A stretch of DNA of 64,000 nucleotides from Elgaria multicarinata webbii (taxonomy: Eukaryota > Chordata > Lepidosauria > Squamata > Anguidae). The position numbers and the translations under genes were made by a program. The stretch is taken from contig NC_086173.1 of NCBI RefSeq assembly GCF_023053635.1, positions 132,033,197 to 132,097,196 on the forward strand. The letters run 5' to 3'. This document shows positions 12,201 to 22,130 of this stretch, piece by piece. Within the stretch, counting starts at the first letter, position 1. Each line of letters starts with the position of its first letter. The notes under the pieces were generated by a model. The model did not search any database and had not been told where the DNA came from. It saw only the letters and a program-made list of their open reading frames with translations.

Positions 12201-15200
12201 AGCTTCTATTCTAACAATGGATCCCTCCATGCTTCACATAGCTTTTGTGTGTGTGTGTGACTCTGGTGGCAGAATGACCTTGCAATCTTAAATAAATGTG
12301 AAAAATTTAAGACATTAGCAAGATCAAAACAACAACATTTTGATTCTTATTTTGCATACAGTGCCTTTGTGATTTGCAAAGGTTCTCACTAGTACCCCAT
12401 GTGGGAATCTTTGGTTCTTCTTGTGGGATTGTGTCTGTGCAAACAGGCAGGACTTATTTCTATAAACCTCTAGATCTGAGAAGGCACAATAATCTTTCAT
12501 CTAACCTTAGCATTTTGTTCCCATTCCATTCCATGAGGAGAGGAGCCACTAGCTTCCAGCTCAGTTCCTTTTAGGTCTACTGTTGAAGCACAAGCAGAAA
12601 GGAATGTCACTGGTGACATTTTCTTAAAACTCTTGACATTGCATCGTACAATTTCTAACTTCAGATGTCAAGCCATTTACAATTCTCTAAAGTTAGTCTT
12701 AGCAATTCAATAGCCTTGAAGCTGAAATGGCTAATACGTTCAGGATTCCATTTGCCTTTAAATATGATCCGTAAAAGTTACAAGACTATTCAGTGTCAAA
12801 CGCTGCAGTTCACCATTTGTCTGCTGGTCAGGTACAAAGCAGACACTTCCAATTTCTATTTTCCATATTCTCACACTACTGTATTTAAACTTGATCTGCA
12901 AGGACAAGCCTAAATTGAAAGGCAATTTTGTCTTCATACTAGATTAGCCTTGGGCACCCTTTGTTAAATCACACACGGATAGCTTGTAAGGGGGACCGCC
13001 AACTGATATAAGCTGATCAGAGATTGCTAAAGGCATATTGCTTAAGTCGGAACATGGTTTAAATTTTAGTCTTTCAGATAACACTGTGAGTTCTTCATTT
13101 AGCCTTGCTGCCACCTCTTAGAGATATTTTTTAGTTCCAATAAAATATTTGTATTCCTTTTGTAAAGAAAACGCTTTCTTTGTAAAAGAAGAAAATGCAT
13201 TAATCTTTGAAAACAGCTAATACAAATAAAAGTTGTTCTTGTGTTTTCCTGATGAGGCTGCTAGATACACAGAATCATAGAATAGTAGAGTTGGAAGGGG
13301 CCTATAAGGCCATCAAGTCCAAACCCCTGCTCAATGCAGGAATTCACCTTAAGCATCCCTGACAGATGGATGTCCAGCTGCCTCTTGAATGCCTCTACTG
13401 TGGGAGAGCCCACAACCTTCCTAGGTAACTGGTTCCATTGTCATACTGCTCTAACAGTCTGGAAGTTTTTCCTGATGTCCAGCCAGAATCTGGCTTCCTG
13501 TAACTTGAGCCCATTATTCCATAGTGCTGACTCTGGCCTTAGCTAGACCTAAGGTTTATCCCGGGATTGCCCCAGGGTCGTCCGTGCCTGCTCCTGGGAT
13601 CCCGTGTGTCATTTACATGAACAGGGATGACCCCGGGATGATCCTGGGATAAACCTTAGGTCTAGCTAAGGCCTAATTCTCTGCAATGTGGTTTTTTATG
13701 AATACTATGAATCACCATTATTGACAGCTATTTTGTTCTCAAATGAAGCATTTGCAGTGGATATATTATTTGGGGATATGCATAATACTATGAAATCCAT
13801 GCTTTTTAGTACTAAGTATATAGACATGAGAGTCAAATCTGACTTCAATATGGAACAGGCAGTAGAGGCCTATAGCACACCAGAACTGGAAATAAAGGGT
13901 CCACAGACCTTATTTGGCATAGATTCAGGCCTGTAATTCCGTTTGTTTGCCCAACATTGTTCCTGCTGCCTAATAAAGCAGACTACAGGGAAAAACATAA
14001 TAAGGCTTTGGGGAGAGGGGTTTGGTGGTATAAATGGCACTATCCCATTCTTTGGATTCAACTTGTCACATGCCTAGAAATTTGGTCACCACTGACATAG
14101 ACTAATGAATACCTGTACAACTATCTATATTTCTTTGCCTCACAATGAACTGATTCACATGTTATACTAAGCCATGGTGGGTTGTTATTGTGGGTGGTTG
14201 CAGGGTGGCTTAGCATGACGTCCAAACGCAAAATGTTTTTTCTTTCATGGGTTGTAAGTACACAGGAGTGAATGTCTGCTGCTAGGAATTTTACATAATT
14301 TCCCACTGCATTTTGCACAATTTCCTCCTCCATTTTTCTGCCCTGCCTTGACATTTGCATACTTTTAGTGATCTGCCTGACTTGTCCTCCTTGAAATTTG
14401 TGGAGTTGCTGAGTTTGGCTGAAAATAAAGCAAAGTTCTCAACTGTAAATAATACACTCAACTTCTGACTGAAAGAAATCCATTTTTATGAAAAGATTGT
14501 TGAAGATGGTCTAAGTATAATGAATCCTGCATGTGCAGCAATTAGGTTAGAATATTTTGAGACCATTTGCAACCTTATGAGTTTAATGAGGAAAAGTGTG
14601 GAGTTCCAAAACTGATTTTGTTGAATTTTGTATATTCAAAAATGAGTTCTGTATCTGAGAAAGCAAAAGAAATAATTATTCTCCCACATATATGACAAAT
14701 AGGGATGTCCCTATTGGAAGGGCCCTTCTGAAGCAAAGTAGCATATGTAAGATAGCATCTGCCAACTTTGAATTAGGCCTTTACAAAGATGTGATGCTTC
14801 CTTAATAATCCATTCCACCCTTACAGTTCTTTTGTGGTGGTAATTTAGTGTAGAGAGGATCAGTGTCACAATATGTAGTAAATAATAAACATCAATATAG
14901 AAAAATAGTGCAGTAGACAAAAAAGATAAAATATGGTGTTTTGAATCTCCATGAACTAGTTCAAAAGCAGTGTGGAAATTTCCATGTTAATATGTGGGTT
15001 CTGGAACTACTCAGGCCTAATCTACACCAAGCAGGATATTGCACTATGAAAGCAGTATATAAAAGACAGGAGCCACACTACTGCTTTATCGCAGTATTGA
15101 AGTGCACTGACAACTGTTGGGACCCATTGACACATACCATATACCGCTTCCATAGTGCAATATCCTGCTTGGTGTAGCTCCTGTCACATATATACCGCTT

Positions 15201-15430
15201 TCATACCACTTTCACAGTGCAATATCCTGCTTGGTGTAGTTTAGGTCCTATTGATGAGTTTTCTTTTTGTCTCAGTTTCATTAACTTTAAATATTTGTTT
15301 CCAGATTCCATTTTGGGGAAGGAGAATGCATCACAGCTGTCCGTGCCTACCTAACTTGGCTTGTGTCCGGATTCCCCCTAGTAAATACAAATGTTTACCA
15401 GGATTCAAAAATGAAGATATGTTTTTTTAG
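3284..15430 (+). CDS. PROK2: PROK2, prokineticin 2 (complete, three coding exons)
   Basis: This gene encodes a secreted AVIT-family peptide. Prokineticins signal through the G-protein-coupled receptors PROKR1 and PROKR2 and act in gut motility, angiogenesis, olfactory bulb neurogenesis, GnRH neuron migration and circadian output. The coding exons are 3284-3355, 10526-10651 and 15305-15430, joined by GT/AG introns in phase 0, for 107 aa. Residues 1-19 form a hydrophobic signal peptide ending LSAGDS. The mature chain starts with the invariant AVITGA needed for receptor activation. All ten cysteines of the five-disulfide fold are present: six in exon 2 and four in exon 3. The Trp in SLWIRS, important for receptor binding in the family, is also kept. 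GGGMCC and CTPMG match PROK2 better than PROK1. The start codon has G at -3. The tail after the last cysteine is 10 residues, longer than the 4 I recall for human. Confidence 0.95.
3644..3731. repeat. (TG)n(AG)n microsatellite in PROK2 intron 1
   Basis: A TG run of about 45 bp with small interruptions changes into an uninterrupted AG run of about 38 bp. It lies about 290 bp inside intron 1, so the PROK2 first exon is flanked by two long dinucleotide arrays. Confidence 0.95.
4459..4548. repeat. Short palindromic repeat (AAGTAAGTCCCAT family)
   Basis: An inverted pair is visible: CAATCCTACACATGTCTACT at one end and its rough complement ending ATAGGATTGCAG at the other, with AAGTAAGTCCCAT and GGGCTTACTCC in the centre. 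Related copies lie near 1593, 7904, 25112, 32343, 35127, 40868, 47462, 53238, 55160 and 58665. The family looks like an old, high-copy non-autonomous element. I cannot assign its superfamily. Confidence 0.55.
6162..6245. repeat. (TC)n(AC)n microsatellite
   Basis: About 40 bp of TC repeats are followed by about 40 bp of AC repeats, in PROK2 intron 1. The open frame on the opposite strand (poly-CV, poly-RE) is an artefact of this tract. Confidence 0.95.
8062..8271. mobile_element. Non-autonomous hAT element with 8-bp target duplication
   Basis: The ends are inverted: CAGAGCTTTCCAA at the left and TTGGAAAGCTCTG at the right. Flanking 8-bp repeats CTTTAAGG (8054-8061 and 8272-8279) match perfectly. 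An 8-bp duplication and CAG...CTG-type termini are diagnostic of hAT elements. The 210-bp interior has no transposase frame and carries a TGTCGCGACAC block near the left end. The perfect target duplication suggests a modest age. Confidence 0.85.
8835..9050. repeat. Unclassified interspersed repeat, copy 1
   Basis: This stretch shares a string of motifs in order with 28770-28950: AGTGGCATCTA, CTGGGCCAGA or TTGGGCCAGA, AGGTG then GAACAAG or GAGCAAG, TTGCAATGGTGA, GCAACTCC or ACAACTCC, and GTGCCTGAC. The two copies have clearly diverged. No terminal repeats or coding capacity are visible, so the class is unknown. Confidence 0.5.
9771..9991. mobile_element. Palindromic-family element fragment with 22-bp tandem array
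   Basis: The left part (9771-9860) starts GGGCATGTCTACACCAG and continues with CCTGGGATCGTTCCTGTGC and CACACAGGGGATCC. These blocks resemble the core of the GGCCTTAGC palindromic elements and the element at 36711. It then runs into six tandem units of 22 bp (9861-9991), each close to GGACAATCCCTCCATTTTCC plus TT. One unit has lost a T. The expected right inverted end is not seen, so the element appears truncated or replaced by the array. Confidence 0.65.
9861..9991. repeat. Minisatellite, six units of 22 bp
   Basis: Units start at 9861, 9883, 9905, 9927, 9948 and 9970. The first unit has GGAGAATC and the last GGACAATCAATCC; the middle ones are nearly identical. There are no spacers between units, which excludes a CRISPR-like structure. 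High similarity between units implies recent expansion. Confidence 0.9.
10526..10651 (+). CDS. PROK2: PROK2 coding exon 2
   Basis: It encodes 42 residues from [14 protein letters not shown] to CHPLSHK. The acceptor is TTTAAG| at 10525 and the donor AAA|GTTAGT at 10652. It carries six of the ten family cysteines, including the adjacent pair, plus the [14 protein letters not shown] segment on the receptor-facing side. The phase-0 3' boundary is where mammals can insert an extra basic exon (PROK2L); I found no clear counterpart in intron 2. Confidence 0.95.
11757..11872. repeat. Palindromic repeat (CAATCCTAGGCATG family)
   Basis: The left arm reads CACAATCCTAGGCATGTTTA and includes ACAACTCCCAGTATTCCC. 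The right arm contains AATTCTGGGAGTTGGAGG and ends ACACATGATTGCACC, so the unit is an imperfect hairpin. Related copies lie at 11488-11568, 18955-19112, 39029-39105, 41480-41574 and 51369-51492. It is a high-copy non-autonomous element of unknown superfamily. Confidence 0.55.
13270..13534 (-). mobile_element. CR1 LINE 3' end, antisense
   Basis: The + strand reads CAGAATCATAGAATAGTAG, then TTGGAAGGGGCCTA and CCCCTGCTCAATGCAGG, with downstream blocks such as TGGATGTCCAGCTGCCTCTTG. On the - strand this is the standard CR1 3' UTR ending in ATTCTATGATTCTG. It is 5'-truncated, as most CR1 copies are. A palindromic element sits directly at its other end (13535-13673). Confidence 0.85.
13535..13673. 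mobile_element. Palindromic MITE, GGCCTTAGC family, copy 1
   Basis: The left end GGCCTTAGCTAGACCTAAGG and the right end CCTTAGGTCTAGCTAAGGCC are near-perfect inverted repeats. Inner blocks (CCCGGGATTGCC, CTCCTGGGATCC, GATGACCCCGGGATG) extend the pairing, so the 139-bp unit can fold into a long hairpin. No open frame is present. Four more copies are at 15751, 34706, 46748 and 57523. The flanks of this copy (TCT and TAA) do not show a clean duplication. Confidence 0.85.
15014..15248. mobile_element. Palindromic MITE, CTACACCAAGCAGGATA family, copy 1
   Basis: The left end GGCCTAATCTACACCAAGC is mirrored by GCTTGGTGTAGTTTAGGTCC at the right. The interior contains repeated blocks AGTGCAATATCCTGCTTGG and TATATACCGCTTTCATA and lacks a frame. 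An internal inverted copy of the end block (about 15150-15178) gives a compound look. It ends only 57 bp before PROK2 exon 3. The second copy is at 59652. Confidence 0.8.
15305..15430 (+). CDS. PROK2: PROK2 coding exon 3 (C-terminus)
   Basis: It starts after TTTCCAG and encodes [20 protein letters not shown], then [20 protein letters not shown] plus F and a TAG stop (15428-15430). Four cysteines complete the set of ten. The segments IPF, PNLACV and KCL resemble the mamba prokineticin MIT1 as I remember it, while GRRMHH and CPCLP are shared with mammalian PROK2. Ten residues follow the last cysteine, so the tail is longer than in human. Confidence 0.95.
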   Translation: MPFWGRRMHHSCPCLPNLACVRIPPSKYKCLPGFKNEDMFF

Positions 15431-15750
15431 CAAAAGCATATGGAAGGATTCTGTACCAACCCTTATTTCATGTATTAAGTCCCTTATTTGTTATTGTGAT
15501 GAAGTTGTTTGCCAAAGAAAATTTTCTATCATACTTTTTTGCCTTGTAAATATTGATATTATTGAGATACCATCATTAATAACAGCCAAGACATTTTCAC
15601 CTAAGCAATTCTGGGATGTTTCTTAATTTTTTTCTAACAGCACGGGAGAAAATGAGCTGAGGTTGGAGTGTCCAGGTGTCCTACTTTACAGAGGACAGTT
15701 TTGGAAAGCTGGAAGAAGATATCTTCTACTTGATGGGCTCGCCTATCCAA

Positions 15751-15876
15751 GGCCTTAGCTAGACTTGAGGTTTATCCCAGGGTCGTCCCAGGGTTGTCCC
15801 TGCCTGCTCCCAGGATCCTCTGAACAGGGATGACCCCGGGACGGTCCCGGGATAAACCTTAGGTCTAGCTAAGGCC
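15751..15876. mobile_element. Palindromic MITE, GGCCTTAGC family, copy 2
   Basis: The ends are GGCCTTAGCTAGACTTGAGG and CCTTAGGTCTAGCTAAGGCC. Flanking CAA trinucleotides (15748-15750 and 15877-15879) form a 3-bp target duplication. At 126 bp it is slightly shorter than copy 1. It lies about 320 bp after the PROK2 stop codon and may be transcribed within the 3' UTR, where it would form a hairpin. Confidence 0.85.
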
Positions 15877-16703
15877 CAAGTCTGATTTAAAATCAAAGAG
15901 TCATAAGGAAGGACAGCAGGGCCCTTCAAGTTACCTCTCTACAGTTAGCACTTGGGACAGCAAATTGAGCAGTCACATAAGTCACCTGGTCAGTCTTCTC
16001 CACTATGGTAAGATATGTTGGATTTATATTTAAATTATAGTTGCTTCTAAATTTGCACCTAAAATATAAATTTGCATATACATATATTACGCAAAATTGC
16101 TGTCCTCTTTTGTGCTCTCTTTTGGTGATGCAATTTAGCTAATTAAGTCACAAATTGTGCAAGCCTGTGCTCCTCTAAAGAAATACTGTGTTAACTCTCT
16201 CTGATAGTGTCTGGTCTTAAGGTTTGTCAGCTCAGACATCTAGAATATTAAGTAAGGATTACCAAGAAAGTATACATAAATAGGACCAAGAATCTTCCAC
16301 ATCTACGAAGCCTGATAAAAAGTATTTTGTACAGTAGTACAAAATACATGACAATTGCCTTGAGTATTATATTACAGTTACACATTTGTTGTAACCATTA
16401 TACTACTTTTAGGTTAGACAAAATTTTGCTTAAATGGTTTGGGCAATGTTTTTACCTTCTTTAATACTGACAAATATACTCCATAGTGCTTACATTTTAA
16501 TAGGCTATTTAAAGAATCTAAATCTAGCAATTATCCAAGTATGAGAAGAATTGTTTGAATTTCATCTGGCATAAATTAGCAACTTGTCTGAAACTATATG
16601 TTTGAAAGTCTTTTGAACTTCTTGTTATGTAAATATATCAATATTGCTATGCAACAATTCTGTATCAGAATAATGGCAGTATGACATTTTATTTATTTAT
16701 TTA

Positions 16704-16737
<34 letters not shown>

Positions 16738-17137
16738 GCACAGTAGTCTTTGATTTTTATTCCATGAAAGGTATTATTACCTATGAACATTAAATTAAGA
16801 AAAAATGTATTAATAATTGTGTACAAATACATGCACTACTGAAGATTTCTTAGGAGACCCAGTACCAAATTTGACACAACCTTCTATATGATTCAAAAGG
16901 CAGCTTATTAAAGTTGACATCATTTTCCTAGGCATATGCTTTTGAGAGTCAAAGGTTCATGAAAAAAGGTAAAACTTCATGGAGGTGTTTTAATTCTTTT
17001 CTTAGCTCCACTTTTTACATATGGTCAGACACAAACAAACAAAAAAATAACATGATAATCCTATGCATGTTTATCCTGAAGTAAGTCCTAGTGAGTGCAG
17101 TGGGACAGACTCTAAACTAAGTGTGTACAGTACAGCA

Positions 17138-17262
17138 GCTTTTCCCAACTTGGTGCCCTCCAGACGTTTTGGACTTCAATTCCCATCATCTCCTGCCAAC
17201 ACAGCTAATGGTCAGGGACAGTTGGAGATGTAAGTCAATCTGGAAGGCACCTAGTTGGATAA
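17138..17262. mobile_element. Family C hairpin element (CAGCCTTCCCCAACCTGG type)
   Basis: The left arm reads GCAGCTTTTCCCAACTTGG then GTGCCCTCCAGACG. The right arm reads TCTGGAAGGCACCTAGTTGG. The centre has AATTCCCATCATCTCC. Related copies are at about 21105, 29190, 30570, 32435, 34100, 38338, 38510, 44530, 49485 and 53910. The CAGCCTT...AAGGCTG termini suggest a hAT-derived MITE, but I did not find a clear 8-bp duplication at this copy. Confidence 0.55.
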
Positions 17263-18954
17263 GAAGGGTTTGTATTGTGTACACTGTATAGGATTGTAAC
17301 CTAAGAAGCTTTATTCTTTACAACATTTCCCTTTTTTATCTTCCTTCTTTAGAAATTAGTGATGTTAAAGCAAATCTGAACTATTTACTTGAATAATATA
17401 TATTAAATTATAGTTTGGATTATCTTCTCAATGCATGTGAAACTTGACCAAAGGATTACCATAGTTGTGAAGCAAATCACGTATGATGAATTTCCTATGT
17501 CAAAAGAAATTTCATGTAGGAGGGAAATTATGCAAATTGCATATAGCAGTCACACATGGATTTGTTTGCCTGTGTACATACAGTGTTATGTAGCTAGGGC
17601 CAATGAAATGAAGTTTTAAGATATTCCATTTAGGTGAGATCACTAAGGACCAGCTTATACAAACAGTGTAATCAAGTGAAAAAGATTTGGACTATACTAT
17701 TTTAGGCTGCTGGTGGAGGGTTGCATGTTTGAATGTTTCCCCTTTAAAAAAATAATCCCTGGGTTTCATCCAACATCTGCCTTCAGTGGACAGAAAGACT
17801 TTGCATGGAAGGTGCCTCCGCTTAATTGGGGAGATTTCCCCTTCCCTGCCCTCTGCACCACAGCCCACCCTATTCAACAAGGTCTCCTGACTCTCCATGT
17901 AGCATTTTCACGGCCCTGGAAAGGGTGGGGAGGTCTTTTTCTAGCTCAATTGCACACTCATAATTCTGGATCCAACCCTCTGTATGTAGAAAAGCTGCAG
18001 GTCAAAGCCTAAGCAAAACCATTTGCAACCTAGTTTTCTTTGAGCTGGGCTGTATTTTTGTTGTAGGGCAATCCAGCTTAATGCTAGATTTTGCTGATTC
18101 ATAACATGGCTCTGATTTCTCATGTCAATATATCTGAAAACAAACAAAGCATATAGTCAGTTCATCTTTATTAACAGAAAGATCACTCAAATAAGGTGTT
18201 CTCTGCTGAAAATCTCTGGGTACTTCAGACCAAGTGTAGAAGGAAAGATGGAGCTTCCAGAAACTGCTGGACAACCAACAATAGTAGTGTCAAAAAGAGA
18301 GGTCTACAAACGTGCACTCTTGACACTTTTTCTTAATCGATTCTGAAATAGTCCCAAAGTAATTTTGTTATAGTACATCAGGCTTAATTGTTTATCTTTC
18401 CTTGAAGTGTCTATATTAGTCACCCCTGTGCTTGAAGAAATGGTTTCCCCCAAATAAAACTCTTTTATTAGATTCTTGTTTGGTAGTTCTTTTATTAACT
18501 TTTTCCCCCTCAAATGCATGAATTTATGAAATATTGTAGTTTAGATGATAAGGTCTTTCTTCAGCTTCTGAGATGTATGTTGTTTTCAATATTATGTAAA
18601 GAGGCCCAGAAGCACCAGCCTACAATAAACCTTATAAAGTGGAACAACAATAAATTAGTTTTGGATTTATGGAGCTATGAAAGAGAGAGTTCAGCCATGC
18701 ACATTATTTCACAGAGATTTGTCAGGACAAAACTTTGCCAGGCCTTTCATTAACTGGCAAGCTATTTTTCATAAAGCCATTATTTGTTGACTACAAAGTC
18801 TTCACTGACCGAAAGAACACACCAGTTAAAGATATCAAGAAGAATGCACTGCCCTTGTGCAAAAACTCTATGCCAGTTAAAATTTGGCTATTTCTTCTGT
18901 GGCTTTCCAACAAAGGAAAACATAATTGCATGTGTTAATCAGGTGCAAATGTTT

Positions 18955-19112
18955 TCTAATGTTAGGGAGCCCCAACCAGTCATGGCTTTCTGGTTGTCTG
19001 GAGAATGCTGGGAGTGGTAGTACATTACTGTGTCTAAATACACATAGCTGGCTGGGGCATCGTGGGAGTTGTATTTTTTCCTAACTAATATGTATAAGAG
19101 TGCATCCTAAGG
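18955..19112. repeat. Palindromic repeat (CAATCCTATGCATG family)
   Basis: It has paired blocks GGAGAATGCTGGGAGTGG and GGGGCATCGTGGGAGTTG with TATGTATAAGAGTGCATCC at the right edge. The family is the same as at 11757-11872, but this copy is more diverged. Confidence 0.4.
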
Positions 19113-20024
19113 TGTCTTGAACTCAAGACATTTCTGGGCTTGTCGGTTTTCCTTGTTTATTTGCTAGCTGACAGATCTTTCTAGTTTAGTACTGCTTTCA
19201 TTTGAGTGTCCTTACTGAACCAGCAGGTATGTAATGATCAGACTTAGCTATTCAATCATTGTCTCAGCTTGGTCTGAAATACAAAAATCTTCATTATAGG
19301 ATACGTCCCCAGTGCGCCTCATAATGGAATACTTGACTAATTAGCCTTCTCAGCATAATGAGACATAACAATATACATATTGTTCCAAGTATGACAGTAT
19401 TCCAAAAGCCTATTGCTTGCGCAAGTGCATAAACACACACACTTTAAAAATATGTGTACAATGCACAGATGGGTGCTTTGAAGAAACAGAAGGTGCTAAG
19501 AATCCCTTGATTTAAACAAGATGTCTCAAGAATTTGATCTTGACAATATGGAACATGTTTTCCAGCAGGAGTTTTTAGTATCACAAGAACTGGAAAAGGA
19601 CAGAATAATATTTTATATTCATAACATTATGAATTACAGAGGCAATGCCTATATTAAGGAAATTATTTGACTGATAACACAAAGTAATTACGAGAAAATA
19701 GTTTTCACAATGACCTATGTAAAAATGAGTAGAGATTTGGATCTGTCTTTTGTATTGGTGTAGATGAGCTAATTGGGAAGTGTGATCCCTCAGACAGGAC
19801 ATCCTTTGGAGGAGCTATATACACCTTGATACCTTGATAGAAACGTTCTTTGACTGGAATTAAATATTTCATTTTTCTGTACTCCCTTATAGTGTATCCA
19901 TTTTAAGAGTGCCCACCCACACATGGTCTTAAAGGAAGTAAACAGAACGGGAAATGTGGAAGGGCTATATTAGGGGTCAGCAACTAGAGGAATCCTGGCC
20001 AACCTGTCCCCCTAAAAGGTGCTG

Positions 20025-20110
20025 TCAGGTCATTCTCTGTCAGAGATCTTTTGGAGCTTTTGCCAATCATAGACAATACTGAGCTAGATGAACCGATGGT
20101 TTGACTCTGT
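20025..20110 (+). mobile_element. tRNA-derived SINE, 3' part
   Basis: The tail block CAATACTGAGCTAGATGAAC followed by GATGGTTTGACTCTGTATA matches the 3' half of the SINE at 21655-21857. The tRNA-like head is missing. Confidence 0.6.
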
Positions 20111-21184
20111 ATAGATCTTCCAGCTGCAACCTAAAGGCAAAGGAGGTGTTAAAAAAAAGTAGTGTATTAACAAGAAACAGAAATTGCCAAATAGGCCACT
20201 TATACAAGGAAGAAGTACAAGTCTATCATTCCTCAGTCCCATTTAAAAGTGATCCTCCAGGAAACCTATTTTCAGATGATTAGGTTACATTATCAACCAA
20301 TAAAAGAAGCTGCAGCCACCAAACCCAGCATGAAAAACCATTGTAACCAATTGCAAAACCTAACAACAACAAACCCTTTCTTTGATTTACTTCTGTCAGT
20401 GAAACTGAACAACTGCTTCCTTTCCATCATCCTTCTTCTAAAGCTTGGGTGACAGACAGGAATAGACTGAGTGGTATGGGGAAGTGAAATAATACTACAC
20501 TAAATCACTCCATTGACTGTTACAAAGCACCACAACTTCAAGACTTAAAATCTTTTTCTAGCAGAAAAGGATAGTGATTATTTTTCTACAAATGTTCATG
20601 ACTTACTATGAAGAACAGAGCCTTATTGGCTGCTATAGATCTCATCACAGAGCTACTGCACTAGTCATAATGAAATCTGAACAACAGAAAAGGATTCTCA
20701 CAAGAATGTAAAATTAATTTGTGCAAGCCGTATTGTTAGATAAGTGCTGCATTAAAATAGTTTGGCCCCATGGCCTAGATATATAATTTATTCAACTGTT
20801 TCCTGTTTACAAGAAGTGTGGCACTCAGCCATAAAGTACCCAGCATGTTTTCAGAGGCAGAGAGACAATAGTATGAGACAGTTTAAACAGATGCACATGA
20901 TGAAGAGAGATGTAAGTAGGCCTTTTCTCCAGAGAGAGACATACTTTAATATTCATTCTTTCTTTTACATTTTCCTCTGTAGCTGGGTTACTGTGTCTAC
21001 ACATCTATTTGGCCTAAGAAATGAGGTTGCAAATGGAAATATACATCCAACCCACTGTACTTTCTCTAAGTAAATATGCAAAGAATTGTGCTGTAAGTTA
21101 TAACAGCTTTCCCCAAGTTGGTCTCCTCTGGGTGTGTTGGACTGGAAATTCCCATCATTGTAGCCAGCTTCCTCTTCCTTGTTA

Positions 21185-21265
21185 TTTAACTGGAGGTGCC
21201 AGGGATTGAATTTAGGACCTTCTGTATGCAAGCATGTGCTCTAACACTGAGGTATGGTCCCTTGC
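21185..21265 (-). mobile_element. tRNA-derived SINE, head fragment
   Basis: On the - strand the tRNA-like head is visible, with the complement of GGGATTGAATTTAGGACC as the B-box region and the complement of GCATGTGCTCTAACACTGAG as the A-box region. It lies just right of a half copy of a family C element (about 21105-21170). Confidence 0.6.
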
Positions 21266-21654
21266 TCCATAAAAGATGGACAGAAACCTTATAAGGTCCT
21301 CTAGGTAATCTTCCACTGCATGACTCATAAATCCTTGGTTTTTGAGATTCCACCTCCGCCCCTCCACTCCCAAGGCATTGCAGCTGCACAGTGTGTAAGC
21401 TTTTTTAAATCAACATCACGCAGAACATCAAATATATGAGTTAAGCATTCTCACACTTGGGTTCATGTGTATGACCATTTTAAAAGTACTACACACATGA
21501 CACCACTGCTGTTAGTTAATGTGGTGCATATTAACACAGCTTTTCCATGGATAATATATTATTCATTAATACTAGTAGTAAGGAAATAAGCACCATGTGC
21601 GCCATCAACTACGGCTCATTACTAATGTTAACGAACTATAATTATTCTTTAAAG

Positions 21655-21857
21655 AGGAGCAGCCATAGCTCAGTGTTACAGACACATGCTTTGAATGCAC
21701 AAGGTTCCAGGTTCGATCCCCAATTTCTCCAAATAGGACAAGGAAAAGAATCCCGCCTGAAATTCTGGAGAGCCACTGCTGCCAGTCAGTGTTGACAATA
21801 CTGGGCTAAATGGGCCAATGGTCTGACTCAGTATAAGGCAGCTTCCTATGTTCCAAA
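21655..21857 (+). mobile_element. tRNA-derived SINE, near full length
   Basis: The head has AGCCATAGCTCAGTG (A-box region) and GGTTCGATCCC (B box, 21710-21720), the internal promoter of RNA polymerase III. The body continues with CCTGAAATTCTGGAGAGCC and ends GGTCTGACTCAGTATAAGGC plus AGCTTCCTATG. It is the best copy of this SINE in the window and the standard for the copies at 21946, 29583, 38271 and 46574. Confidence 0.8.
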
Positions 21858-21945
21858 TATTTACTCTATCATAAATTATCATTCTAGTATCTCTTGATGG
21901 TTGCTTCCAAGTCATTGGGCACACAATTTAAGAGCAGATTAATAG

Positions 21946-22130
21946 AAATATAAGAAGCTGCCTTATAGCAATTCAGAACATTGGTCCATCTAACTCGATA
22001 TTCTCTACACTGTCCTCTCCAAAGTTTTAGACAGGGGTCTTTCCCCAGCTATACCTGGAGATGATGCAGATTGAACCTGGGACCTTCTGCATGCAAAGTA
22101 TGTGCTCTACCACTCATTTACACCCACATT
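21946..22130 (-). mobile_element. tRNA-derived SINE, antisense
   Basis: The + strand starts AGAAGCTGCCTTATAGCAA and ends with the complement of the tRNA-like head (TGAACCTGGGACCTTCTGC, then GTGCTCTACCACTC). It is the same family as the + strand copy about 90 bp to the left, so the two form an inverted pair. Confidence 0.75.

Larger units (their letters stand above)
10652..15304 (+). other. PROK2: PROK2 intron 2 (4.65 kb)
   Basis: The intron holds a short AC run (about 11440-11465), two old palindromic repeats (11488-11568 and 11757-11872), a CR1 3' end (13270-13534) abutted by a palindromic element (13535-13673), and a second palindromic element family (15014-15248). The parts at about 11880-13260 and 13680-15010 contain nothing I can name beyond AT-rich DNA; 14152-14240 resembles the AAGCCATGG inverted-repeat group at 30249. 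Confidence 0.75.

Noticed and set aside
10652-15304. A PROK2L-type extra basic exon in intron 2
   Set aside because: Mammals have an optional 21-residue Arg/Lys-rich exon here. I saw no phase-0 exon with an Arg/Lys-rich product and good splice sites, but I could not search exhaustively.
21655-21857. tRNA gene suggested by A-box and B-box motifs
   Set aside because: The motifs belong to a SINE head with a conserved non-tRNA body and several copies; no tRNA cloverleaf is completed. The same applies to 29583, 46574 and the - strand element at 23110.
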